A DNA stretch of 41,427 nt, from positions 1-41,427 of the forward strand of contig NZ_JADOGI010000086.1 of assembly GCF_015645445.1 (NCBI RefSeq). Reading direction: 5' to 3'. Under the pieces are notes generated by a model that saw only the letters and a program-made list of their open reading frames with translations, was not told the origin of the DNA and did no database searches. Below, piece by piece: positions 31,588-39,743 of the stretch. The stretch's first letter is position 1, and the number at the start of each line of letters is the position of its first letter. A program made the translations under genes and the position numbers. The DNA is from Nonomuraea cypriaca. Lineage in GTDB: Bacteria > Actinomycetota > Actinomycetes > Streptosporangiales > Streptosporangiaceae.

Positions 31588-32454
31588 TCAGCGGCTGGTG
31601 CCGAGACGCTGGGTGAGGTGGTCGCCGAGCAGGCCTGTGCTCACCACGAGGCCGGTCAGCGCCAGCCCCGGTAGCGCCGAAATCCACCAGGCGGTGTCCA
31701 GATAGTCCTTGCCGTTCGCGATGACCTGGCCCCAGGAGACCGTGGCCGAGGGCAGTCCGAGGCCCAGGAAGCTGAGGCCGGCCTCGGACAGCACCGCGCC
31801 GGCGAACTCCGTGGTCGCGAGCGCGGTCACCGGGCCGATCACGAACGGGATGATGTGCCGGATGATCAGGACCGGGGTGGGCACCCCGATCAGCCGCGCG
31901 GCGTCGACCCACGGCCGTTCGCGCAGCGAGAGGGTGAGACCGCGGGCGAGCCTGGCGAAGCCGACCCAACCGGCCACCGACAGCGCCACGATCACGACCA
32001 GCATGCTGCGCTCGAAGAGGCCGGCGATCACGATCGCCAGCAGGATGCCGGGGAAGGCCATCAGGATGTCGATCAGCCGGGAGATCGCGACGTCGGTCCA
32101 GCCGGCGAGGTACCCGGCGAGCGTCCCGAAGGCCAGCCCGACCAGCAGGCAGGCGGCCACCACAGAGATCCCGATGATGATCGACGTCCGGGCGCCGTAG
32201 ACGAGTTGGCCGAGCATGTCACGGCCCGCGCCGTCGGTGCCGAGCACGGCGACCGTGCCGTCCGCCCTGACCGCCCCGATCGGCAGCAGCCGGTCCGCCA
32301 CACTGGTCGCCACCGGATCGTACGCGATCAGCAAGGGGCCGATCAGGCCGACGAGCAGGAATCCGACGAGGACGACGGCGGCGATCGCGGCGACGGCCGG
32401 CGTGGACCGCAGGCGGACGGGCCACAACCGTGGCCGGACGGTTGTCGCGCTCAT
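31588..32454 (-). CDS. ABC importer permease, DppC-like
   Basis: A 288-residue inner-membrane permease with about six hydrophobic segments. The loop RPWVDAARLIGVPTPVLIIRHIIP contains the EAA-like motif that docks onto the ATPases. The N-terminal segment before the first long periplasmic loop is typical of DppC/OppC. It lies 29 bp before the lipoprotein gene and starts four bases inside the partner permease gene (ATGA overlap). It forms the channel heterodimer with that partner. Confidence 0.92.
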   Translation of the reverse strand: MSATTVRPRLWPVRLRSTPAVAAIAAVVLVGFLLVGLIGPLLIAYDPVATSVADRLLPIGAVRADGTVAVLGTDGAGRDMLGQLVYGARTSIIIGISVVAACLLVGLAFGTLAGYLAGWTDVAISRLIDILMAFPGILLAIVIAGLFERSMLVVIVALSVAGWVGFARLARGLTLSLRERPWVDAARLIGVPTPVLIIRHIIPFVIGPVTALATTEFAGAVLSEAGLSFLGLGLPSATVSWGQVIANGKDYLDTAWWISALPGLALTGLVVSTGLLGDHLTQRLGTSR

Positions 32455-33377
32455 GCGCCTGCCCCCAGTCGTACGCGCGGGTCAAGCCGGGCGGCGATCA
32501 GATCCGCCGCGACGTTGCAGCAGACCACGATGACCGCGATGAGGAGCACGGCGGCCTGCACGATCGAGTAGTCCCGGTTCGCGACCGCGGTCACCAGCAA
32601 TGAGCCGAGGCCGGGCCAGGTGAAGACGCTCTCCACGATCACCGCGCCGCCCAGCAGCGTGCTGACGTGCAGCGCGCCGACGGTCACCACCGGGGTCGCC
32701 GCGTTGCGCACCACGTGTCCTGTCACCACCTCGCGCTTGCTGAACCCCTTGGCGTACGCCCGCCGCACGTAGGGCTCCGCCATGGTGTCGGCGACGCTGC
32801 TTCGCGTGATCCGGGTGAGAAGCGCGGTGAAAGGCGCGGCCAGCGTGAGCGCGGGGAGCACGATGTGGGCCGGGGTGCCGGTGCCCGCGCTGGGGAGCAG
32901 CCGGAGTTGCAGCGCCATCACCAGGATCAGCATGATCCCGATCCAGAACGGCGGCATGGAGTAGAGGGTCAGGGCGAAACCGGAGATCCCACGGTCGATC
33001 CACCGGCCGCGATAGGCGCCGGCCAGCGCCCCGAGGACCACGCCCGACATCGCTATGACGGTCGCGGCCAGGGTGAGCTCCACCGAGGCCGGCAGCCGGG
33101 ACAACACCAGCTCGAACGCCGGTTGCCCGAAGCGGTAGGACTCGCCGAAGTCGAGCGTCGCCAGCTGGCCCAGATAGTGCCAGTACTGGACCCACAGCGG
33201 CTGGTCCAGGCCGAGCCTGGCCCGGGCGGCCCCGACCTCGGCGGCCGTGGCGTCCGGCCCGAGCAGTACCAGCGCCTGGTCTCCCGGGGCGATCCGCATG
33301 ATGAAGAACACCAGCGTGGCGGCCCCGAAGATGATCAGTACACCGGTCGCCGCCGTGCGCAGCGCGTACCTGGTCAT
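32451..33377 (-). CDS. ABC importer permease, DppB-like
   Basis: A 308-residue permease. The N-terminal segment with FFIMRIAPGDQALVLLG is the classical DppB/OppB start, and the EAA-type loop is YVRRAYAKGFSKREVVTGHVVRNA. About six membrane spans are visible. It starts at ATG 33377, overlapping the LacI stop by four bases, so translation is probably coupled to the regulator. A longer upstream reading frame belongs to the LacI gene. It pairs with the DppC-like protein downstream. Confidence 0.92.
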   Translation of the reverse strand: MTRYALRTAATGVLIIFGAATLVFFIMRIAPGDQALVLLGPDATAAEVGAARARLGLDQPLWVQYWHYLGQLATLDFGESYRFGQPAFELVLSRLPASVELTLAATVIAMSGVVLGALAGAYRGRWIDRGISGFALTLYSMPPFWIGIMLILVMALQLRLLPSAGTGTPAHIVLPALTLAAPFTALLTRITRSSVADTMAEPYVRRAYAKGFSKREVVTGHVVRNAATPVVTVGALHVSTLLGGAVIVESVFTWPGLGSLLVTAVANRDYSIVQAAVLLIAVIVVCCNVAADLIAARLDPRVRLGAGA

Positions 33378-34429
33378 CGCCGGACCACCCGGCTGACCGA
33401 GTTGCCGCGCACGTCGGCGCAGGGCACGAGCAGTTGAAGTGGCGGCTCGTCCGCGCCTTCGAGCAGGTTGACGAGCAGTCGCACCGAGGCCCGCCCTATT
33501 TCGACTCTGGGTATCTCGAACGACGTCCAGATCCGGGTCGTCGTCGGCGCCGGGGCGGAGCCCAGGAAGGCGACGGACAGGTGGTCGGGAATGCCCAGAC
33601 CGGCCGCCTCGGCGGCCTCGGCCAGCGCGATACCGGTGGCATTGTCCTCGGAGGGCTCCACGAGCACCACGGTGATTCCCGCCCGGACCCATCCGGTGAC
33701 CCGGTCGGCGTCGATGTCCTCGGCGCCGGAGGAGAACTCGACAACGAGGTCGTCCGCGACCAGGCCCGCGGCCTGGGCGCCCTGTCGTAAGCCCAGCTCG
33801 CGATCCTCGCCCGGCTCGGCGCCGTCGGTCTGTCGCAGGAGCAGGATCCGCTGATGCCCGAGCGCGGCCAGCTCCTCCACGAGGGCCGCGGTCGGAGCGA
33901 CGTAGTCGGGGGCGACGTAGGACAGCTCGGCTCCCGCTATGTCGCGCCGTCCGATGAAGACGAACGGGAAGCCCTCCTTGGCCAGGGCCGCCAGGTCGTC
34001 CCGCGAGATGTGCCGGCCCAGCAGGACGCAGCCGTCGGCTTTCAGCAGCGCGTTGCGCCCCATGGCGTAGACGCCCCGCTGGGCGGTGTTGGCCGAGGTG
34101 AACAGCAGCAGGTCGTAGCCGAGCCTGGCCGCCTCCTCCTCCACCCCGAGCAGGAACGGGTGATAGAAGTCCCGCTGGTCGACCGGGAACACCGACTCGA
34201 ACGTGTAGAGCCCGATGGTCTTGACGGTCATCCCGCGCAGCGCACGGGCGGCGGGGTTGACGGCGTACCCCAGGTCTTCGATCGCCTGTTGGACGCGCCG
34301 GCGGGTCTCCTCGGACACCGGCGCGTCCGCGCGCTCGTTGAGCACGAGGGAGACGGTGGCCTGGGACACTCCGGCCCGCTGGGCGATCTCGACTTGGGTG
34401 GGGCGCCGCGGCCCGACTCGTTTGCGCAT
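33374..34429 (-). CDS. LacI-family repressor of the saccharide operon
   Basis: A 351-residue LacI regulator. The helix-turn-helix is at about 12-35 (TQVEIAQRAGVSQATVSLVLNERADAPVSEETRRRV), the hinge follows (AARALRG), and the periplasmic-binding-protein-like domain covers the rest. It is the first gene of the ten-gene operon and probably represses it until a sugar metabolite binds. I chose ATG 34429, which puts the DNA-binding domain at the N-terminus; a reading frame extending 47 codons upstream lacks family features. A sequence motif shared by the two divergent promoters may be its operator. Confidence 0.92.
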   Translation of the reverse strand: MRKRVGPRRPTQVEIAQRAGVSQATVSLVLNERADAPVSEETRRRVQQAIEDLGYAVNPAARALRGMTVKTIGLYTFESVFPVDQRDFYHPFLLGVEEEAARLGYDLLLFTSANTAQRGVYAMGRNALLKADGCVLLGRHISRDDLAALAKEGFPFVFIGRRDIAGAELSYVAPDYVAPTAALVEELAALGHQRILLLRQTDGAEPGEDRELGLRQGAQAAGLVADDLVVEFSSGAEDIDADRVTGWVRAGITVVLVEPSEDNATGIALAEAAEAAGLGIPDHLSVAFLGSAPAPTTTRIWTSFEIPRVEIGRASVRLLVNLLEGADEPPLQLLVPCADVRGNSVSRVVRR

Positions 34430-34443
34430 GGCGATCCAGTTGA

Positions 34444-34601
34444 CTAATACGTAACGACTGCGCGGCAGCCTAGACACCCGAAGCGGTCCGCACAAGGGGT
34501 AAGTTTCGCCAACATTGCCGCTAAGTGTCGCAAGAGCGGCTTTTATTGCCTCTTGTGAGACAGATCTCACGTCTGTACGATCCTCGATCTATACGTATCG
34601 A
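34444..34601. promoter_or_regulatory. Repeated ATACGTAwCGA motif near both divergent starts (putative LacI operators)
   Basis: The 11-mer ATACGTAACGA (34447-34457) and ATACGTATCGA (34591-34601) differ at one base and lie in the same orientation, one just downstream of each predicted promoter. The minus-strand promoter may use TTGTGC and TAGGCT, 17 bp apart, upstream of the first copy. A weaker ACGTATTGG is near 34605. I infer that the LacI protein binds both and coordinates the operon with the beta-helix gene. Confidence 0.55.
34553..34581 (+). promoter_or_regulatory. Promoter of the beta-helix gene with a dyad in the spacer
   Basis: TTGTGA (34553-34558) and TACGAT (34576-34581) are 17 bp apart. 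A perfect dyad GTGAGA-CAGA-TCTCAC (34555-34570) covers the spacer. The start of transcription would fall about 34588, near the second ATACGTAwCGA motif. The dyad differs from that motif and may bind another regulator. Confidence 0.55.
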
Positions 34602-34625
34602 GCCACGTATTGGGAGGTAGGGGCC

Positions 34626-36422
34626 ATGTCCGAAGGCACCGATCGTCGAGCGCTGTTACGAATCGGCGGTGTGGCACTGGGCGCGGCCGCGGCGGCCGCG
34701 TCATGGGGAGCGGCACCCGCGGCCGCCGCGGCCGCGGACCCGGCGGATGTCGTCACCCCGCAGCAGTTCGGCGCGCTGGCCGACGGCCTCCACGACGACA
34801 CAGACGCCATCGAGCAGGCCATCAACGCCCAGCGGACCCGGCTGAACCGGATCGTCCTCTTCCCGCCAGGCACCTACCGGATCACCCGCACCATCGTCAT
34901 CCCCGACCTGCCCGGGGAGCCCTTCAACCGGATCCAGCTGCGCGGCTACAGCACCATGACCAACCGTGCCTCGATCATCCATGTGACACACGACGGGGTG
35001 GGCATCGACGTCCGGTGCTCCCTCGCCGCGATCTACGGCCTGGCCTTCGTCGCCCCGGCCAAGACCGCCGGCAACGTGGCGCTGCGCTTCGCCGGTGAGG
35101 CCAACACCGACGACACCGACGCCGCCATCCTGGAGTGCACGTTCGTGTCGTTCAAGCTCGCCGTCGAGCATGTCGGCCGCGGGCTGTACTTCTCGCACAA
35201 CCTCGTCGCCCTCTGCACCACCGGCGTCAGCCTCGCCTGGCCGACCGGCGGCGTGGAAGGCGGCGCCGACCATGTTCCGCCGTACGGGCTGCGGAAGTGG
35301 CTCATCACCAACAACCACTTCCACAGCCCGTTCCAGGCCATCGTCACGCAGGGCGCCGAGGACAGCGACTTCCGCGGCGCGATCATCCAGGGCAACCTGC
35401 TCGACATCGGCAGGCGGCTGCTGATCGGCAGCCTGAGCAACTCCACCATCAGCGGCAACGTGGTGGAGAAGGCGGACAACGGGCCGATCATCGAGATCAC
35501 CAGCGGCGGCCACAACCTGGCCATCGGCGACAACGTCCTCGGCGGGTTCGAGCCCCCGCAGAACAAGGGGCCGAGCGCCATCCAGTTCTCCAGCGGCGTC
35601 ACCGCGCACAACGTCACCATCAGCGGGAACACCTTCAACTGGCTCAACCACTCGCCGATCCGCTTCGAGAACGACGCCAGCAAGATCACCATCGCGAACA
35701 ACTCGTTCGACAACTGGAACCTCGACGCCAAGACCGACGCGGCGGCGATCAGGGTGGCGGGGAAGGCGCGAGAGTTCAGCGTCATCGGCAACGTCATCTC
35801 CGCCGATCCGGCCGGCCGGCCGCCGATCCTGACCACCGGCGGGCTGCACGACTCCCACGTCATCGGCAACGCCTCCGAGCAGGTTCCGCTGGTCGCGGGC
35901 ACGGTGGGCGAGGATTCTTTCGTGCAGGCCGAGCCTGGCCGGTTCAACCGTCTCGAAGTGGCCGGGCCGCTGGGAGCGGCGGCCAAGGTGGTGAGCACCT
36001 GGACCGGCTCGGTCAAGGTGGGCGAGGACCGCTACGGCTCGTTCGTCGTCGAGGGCAACAACGCCAACCCCGGCGTCAAGGGCGGGCTGCGGGTGGTCCC
36101 GGTCAACGCGTCGGGATCGGCGGCCACCGAGTTGCTGTGCTCGACCACGTCCACCAACGAGTTGGTCTCCATGGTCTCCAACGCCACCGGACTGGTTCCG
36201 CCTGCCGACAACGTACGAGATCTGGGCAGCGCGGACCGTCGGATGCGAGCCGTGCACACGCACCAGGTGGTCCTGTCCGAGCACGCGGCGGGCACCCTGC
36301 CGAACGCGGCCGACCACACCGGCGGCCTCATCCTGATCCACGACCCGAAGACCGGCAAGCGCGGCCTCGCCCTCTCCGACGGTGGGTCCTGGCGAAACGT
36401 CGCCCTCGGCGCCGAGGTCTGA
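34626..36422 (+). CDS. Tat-exported beta-helix protein with phage-tail-like C-terminus
   Basis: A 598-residue protein. The N-terminal DRRALLRIGG and Ala-rich stretch form a Tat signal peptide ending near residue 38. PQQFGALADGLHDDTDAIEQAI (about 45-66) is the pectate-lyase-3 type start of a right-handed beta-helix, and Asn/Gly-rich repeats such as NSTISGNVVE, NVTISGNTFNW and KITIANNSFD run to about 420. Beyond 430 the helix ends. DNVRDLGSADRRMRAVHTHQV and GGLILIHDPKTGKRGLALSDG resemble phage tail-fibre tails by eye. It may bind or cut an extracellular polysaccharide; catalytic residues are not obvious. GGAGG precedes ATG 34626. It is divergent from the LacI operon. Confidence 0.85.
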   Translation: MSEGTDRRALLRIGGVALGAAAAAASWGAAPAAAAAADPADVVTPQQFGALADGLHDDTDAIEQAINAQRTRLNRIVLFPPGTYRITRTIVIPDLPGEPFNRIQLRGYSTMTNRASIIHVTHDGVGIDVRCSLAAIYGLAFVAPAKTAGNVALRFAGEANTDDTDAAILECTFVSFKLAVEHVGRGLYFSHNLVALCTTGVSLAWPTGGVEGGADHVPPYGLRKWLITNNHFHSPFQAIVTQGAEDSDFRGAIIQGNLLDIGRRLLIGSLSNSTISGNVVEKADNGPIIEITSGGHNLAIGDNVLGGFEPPQNKGPSAIQFSSGVTAHNVTISGNTFNWLNHSPIRFENDASKITIANNSFDNWNLDAKTDAAAIRVAGKAREFSVIGNVISADPAGRPPILTTGGLHDSHVIGNASEQVPLVAGTVGEDSFVQAEPGRFNRLEVAGPLGAAAKVVSTWTGSVKVGEDRYGSFVVEGNNANPGVKGGLRVVPVNASGSAATELLCSTTSTNELVSMVSNATGLVPPADNVRDLGSADRRMRAVHTHQVVLSEHAAGTLPNAADHTGGLILIHDPKTGKRGLALSDGGSWRNVALGAEV

Positions 36423-36424
36423 GC

Positions 36425-37417
36425 ATGGCGGTGATCCGATTCGCCCCGGGCGCGCGGCCGGCCGTCTGGCGGGGAAGCCTGGCCTGGACGGGCTCGTGGC
36501 AGCCGTGGCGGCTGCCACCGGATCTGATCGCCACCGCCCACGCTCCGGGCCTGGTCACGACCGCGCGGATGCCGGCCGGCGTCCGCGCGGTCGTCCGTAC
36601 CGACGCGACCGCGCTCGAGCTGCGGACCTTCGCCGTGAACGATGAGGTGACGTCGCTGGACGTCGTCGTGGACGGCACGCTGTGGCGGCGGACGCCGCTG
36701 ACGGCGGGGGCGGCGACGAGCCAGGTCACGTTGCCGCCCGGCGCCAAGGTCGTCGAGGTCTGGCTGCCCCAGTTCGGCGAGCTCCGCACCGGACCCCTCG
36801 TCCTGCACGGCGCCACGTATGCCACCGCCGCGGATGAGGGCTTCCGCTGGGTCACGTACGGGAGCTCGATCACGCAGTGCCGTTCGGCCTCCGGCCCGAG
36901 CGAGACGTGGCCCGCTCTCGTCGCCCGGCGCCTCGGCTGGGATCTCACGTGTCTCGGATTCGCCGGGGAGTGCCATCTCGATCCCGTCGTCGCCAGGACG
37001 ATCACGCGTACGCCCGTGGACCTGATCTCACTGTGCCTCGGCATCAACATCTACGGCAGGGCGAGCCTCGGCCCGCGAACGCTCGCCGGCCAGGTGTCGG
37101 GTTTCGTCCAGACGATTCGCGACGCTCAGCCGCACGTCCCGATCGTCGTGATCTCCCCGATCGTCTCACCGAGCCGTGAGCGGTCGCCCAACCAGGCGAT
37201 GATGACCCTCGACGACGTCCGCGGCACCGTCACGGACGCCGTGACCACGCTGCGGCGTCGCGGCGACGCACAGCTCCACCTCATCGACGGCCCGAGCGTT
37301 CTGGGCCCCGACGATGCGCACCTGCTGGCTGACGGCCTGCATCCAGGCGCCGACGGCTACCATCTCATGGCCGAGCGGCTCGCCCCCCGGCTGGCGGCCA
37401 TCGCGCCCGAGCCCTGA
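36425..37417 (+). CDS. SGNH/GDSL-type esterase with N-terminal beta domain
   Basis: A 330-residue hydrolase. Residues about 1-135 look like a beta-sandwich without motifs I recognise, as in CE2-type esterases. The SGNH part has Ser in YGSSIT (block I), Gly in FAGECHLD (block II), Asn in GINIYG (block III) and the Asp-His pair in DGLHPGADGYHL (block V). These enzymes remove acyl groups from sugars or other substrates. There is no signal peptide, although the beta-helix partner 2 bp upstream is Tat-exported, so its location is puzzling. The two genes form a short operon. Its stop is 59 bp from the convergent binding-protein gene, a gap that holds only a weak hairpin. Confidence 0.88.
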   Translation: MAVIRFAPGARPAVWRGSLAWTGSWQPWRLPPDLIATAHAPGLVTTARMPAGVRAVVRTDATALELRTFAVNDEVTSLDVVVDGTLWRRTPLTAGAATSQVTLPPGAKVVEVWLPQFGELRTGPLVLHGATYATAADEGFRWVTYGSSITQCRSASGPSETWPALVARRLGWDLTCLGFAGECHLDPVVARTITRTPVDLISLCLGINIYGRASLGPRTLAGQVSGFVQTIRDAQPHVPIVVISPIVSPSRERSPNQAMMTLDDVRGTVTDAVTTLRRRGDAQLHLIDGPSVLGPDDAHLLADGLHPGADGYHLMAERLAPRLAAIAPEP

Positions 37418-37476
37418 TCGAACCAAGCCACCAGAAGGACCCGCAGCGGGTGGAGACTTTGGGGGTTCGCGGGGGG

Positions 37477-38880
37477 CTAGCCCTCCGCGGGGTCGACGTT
37501 GGCGTTGTACTTCTGGATGGGCGTCTGCAAGGTGGCTGCCGCGTTCTGCATCGCCTGGCCGGCCGACGTCTTGGGCTCCTGCCCTGCCCCGGCGGGCACG
37601 GCCTGCTCCAGGCCGACCTCGGCCGCCTTCCTGGCCTCCGGCATGACGCCGAGGAGACAGCCCGACGTGGCCGCCGACGGCTGCTGGGCGCGCAACTGCG
37701 TCACCGCGACCTGGAAGTTGGGGTCGTCGTTCGACTTGGCCTGCGGGTTGACCGGCACGTAGCCGGTCGCCGCGTGCCACTTCGCCTGCTGCTCAGGCGT
37801 GTTGGAGAACTTCACGAACTCCCAGGCCGCCCGCTTCTCCGCGTCCGTGTGCCCGACCGCGTTGATCCACATGGAGGCGCCACCGATGATCGTGCCACCG
37901 CTGGAGGTGGCGGACGGCTTGGGGAACGGCGCGGTCTTCAGCTCGAACTTGCCCTTCGCGGCCTCGGTGTATCCGCCGAGGGCGGAGGTCGACTCCAGGT
38001 GCAGGGCGATCGTCCCGGTCTTGAACGCGTTCTGGGCCTGGTCGGTGGGCCGGCCGGTGTTGGTGGCGTAGCCCTCCTTCACCAGGTCCCCCAGCCACTG
38101 GGCGAACTTGGGCCCGGCACCGGTGCCGGAGTTCACCTTGGTGGCCAGACCGTTCCTGCCGTTGCCGTTGTCGCAGTACTCGGCGTTGTCCTGGGCGGTC
38201 AACTGCTCGACGAACCAGCCGTAGAGCGCGGCGTTGAAGCCGTACTGCGTGACCGTGCCGCCCTCCTCGACGGTGAGCTTCTTCGCCCACTCACCGATCT
38301 CGTCGAGCGTCGCCGGCGGCTTGTCCGGGTCCAGCCCGGCCTTCTTCACGGCGTCCGCGTTCATGTAGAGCAGGGGCGCCGAGGAGTTGAACGGCATCGA
38401 CCAGAGCTTGTTCTTGATCGTGTAGTAGCTGGCGATGTTGGGCTCGATGTTCGCGTTCTGGTCGAACTTGTCCTGCTCCATGAACTTGTACATTGGGACG
38501 ACCTGCTGAGAGTCGTACATGAACCGCGAGCCGATGTCGTAGATCTGGACCAGCGGGGGCGTGGCCTCCTGCTGAACGGCCTGTTTGTAGGCGACGACCA
38601 TCTGGTCGTAGTCGCCCTTGAAGACCGGCTTCACGGTGATCTTGTCGTTCACCTTCTTGAAGTCGTCCGCCATGGCCTTGATGGCGAGCTCGTTCTTCTC
38701 CTTCATCGAGTGCCAGAACTCGATCTCGATCGGTTCGGTGATCGCGTCCGGACCGGGTGCCGTGGCGGCCTCGCCACCCTCACCCGAGCCGCCGTCGCCA
38801 CCGCAGCCCGCCAGAGCCAGCGACAGTGCGGCCGTGACAGCCAGCCCACCGCGCATACGCCGGGATCGGGATAGTGCCAT
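37477..38880 (-). CDS. Extracellular solute-binding lipoprotein, UgpB-like
   Basis: A 467-residue family 1 binding protein. A signal peptide ends in the lipobox LAGC (Cys 26), followed by a Gly-rich linker. The opening IEIEFWHSMKEKNELAIK, and later PFNSSAPLLYMNADAVKKAG followed by LDPDKPPATLDE, closely resemble UgpB, which binds sn-glycerol-3-phosphate or glycerophosphodiesters. Actinobacterial relatives also bind oligosaccharides, so cargo is uncertain. It is the third gene of the ugpA-ugpE-ugpB-like operon. ATG 38880 has CGGAG upstream; a GTG about ten codons earlier is possible but less likely. Confidence 0.92.
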   Translation of the reverse strand: MALSRSRRMRGGLAVTAALSLALAGCGGDGGSGEGGEAATAPGPDAITEPIEIEFWHSMKEKNELAIKAMADDFKKVNDKITVKPVFKGDYDQMVVAYKQAVQQEATPPLVQIYDIGSRFMYDSQQVVPMYKFMEQDKFDQNANIEPNIASYYTIKNKLWSMPFNSSAPLLYMNADAVKKAGLDPDKPPATLDEIGEWAKKLTVEEGGTVTQYGFNAALYGWFVEQLTAQDNAEYCDNGNGRNGLATKVNSGTGAGPKFAQWLGDLVKEGYATNTGRPTDQAQNAFKTGTIALHLESTSALGGYTEAAKGKFELKTAPFPKPSATSSGGTIIGGASMWINAVGHTDAEKRAAWEFVKFSNTPEQQAKWHAATGYVPVNPQAKSNDDPNFQVAVTQLRAQQPSAATSGCLLGVMPEARKAAEVGLEQAVPAGAGQEPKTSAGQAMQNAAATLQTPIQKYNANVDPAEG

Positions 38881-38906
38881 CTGGGGAACTCCGTTCTTGT
38901 TCACGA

Positions 38907-39743
38907 TCACTTCACCGCGCCCGCGGTGAGCCCGCGGATGATGAAGCGCTGCCCGAAGATCACGAGCGCGAGTGTGGGAAGCAGGGCGAGTGTGACCCCG
39001 GCCAGGATCAGCGTGGGGCTGGACGACTCGGCGTCGTTCAGCATGGACACGCCGATCTGCAGGGTCTTGTACGTGTCGTCGTTGCCGAGGATCAACGGCC
39101 AGAAGTACTGGTTCCACGTGGTCATGAACACGTAGACGCCGACCGCGGCGATGGCCGGTTTCGACAGCGGGAGCAGGATCCGCCACAGGAATCGCAGATG
39201 GCCGCATCCGTCCATCACCGCGGCATCGCGCACCTCGAGCGGGAACTGCAGGAACGACTGCCGGAGCAGGAACGTGCCGAAGGCGTGGGCGAGGAAGGGC
39301 AGGGTGAGCCCGAGATAGGTGAGCGGCCCCTTGGTCAGACCCAGGTCCGAGATCAACAGGTAGTTGGGCAGGATGATCGCTTCCCACGGCACCATGAGCG
39401 TCACCATGAACACCGCGAACATCGCCGTCTTGGCCCACATCCGCAGGAACGCGAACGCGTAGGCGGCCAGGACGCTCGACAGGAGCTGGCAGATGGTGAC
39501 GATGCCGGTCTGGATCGCCGAGTTGAGGTACTGCCTGGCCAGCGGGATCGTCTCGAGCGCCGAGGTGTAGTTGCCGACGTCGATCGCCGTCGGTACGAGC
39601 TTCGGCGGATAGCTGGCCAGATCGCTCGGCGTCATGATGCCGCCGACGAACGCGTAGTAGAGCGGGAAGAGCACCGGGAGCGCGCACACGATGAGCACGA
39701 GATAGACAAGGATCTTGCTCGCGGCCGAAGAGGAGGAGTTCAT
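38907..39743 (-). CDS. ABC importer permease, UgpE-like
   Basis: A 278-residue permease with six membrane spans. The EAA motif is EVRDAAVMDGCGHLRFLWRILLPLSKP and the sequence PNYLLISDLGLTKG is typical of MalG/UgpE permeases. It overlaps the UgpA-like stop by four bases and is 26 bp before the binding protein gene. It forms the channel with the UgpA-like partner. No ATPase gene is next to it, which suggests use of a shared ATPase such as MsiK (inference). Confidence 0.93.
   Translation of the reverse strand: MNSSSSAASKILVYLVLIVCALPVLFPLYYAFVGGIMTPSDLASYPPKLVPTAIDVGNYTSALETIPLARQYLNSAIQTGIVTICQLLSSVLAAYAFAFLRMWAKTAMFAVFMVTLMVPWEAIILPNYLLISDLGLTKGPLTYLGLTLPFLAHAFGTFLLRQSFLQFPLEVRDAAVMDGCGHLRFLWRILLPLSKPAIAAVGVYVFMTTWNQYFWPLILGNDDTYKTLQIGVSMLNDAESSSPTLILAGVTLALLPTLALVIFGQRFIIRGLTAGAVK

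Noticed and set aside
37418..37476. A bidirectional terminator in the gap between the esterase and the UgpB-like gene.
   Set aside because: Only a short ACCCGC/GCGGGT pair with a one-base centre (37439-37451) is present and no T tract follows.
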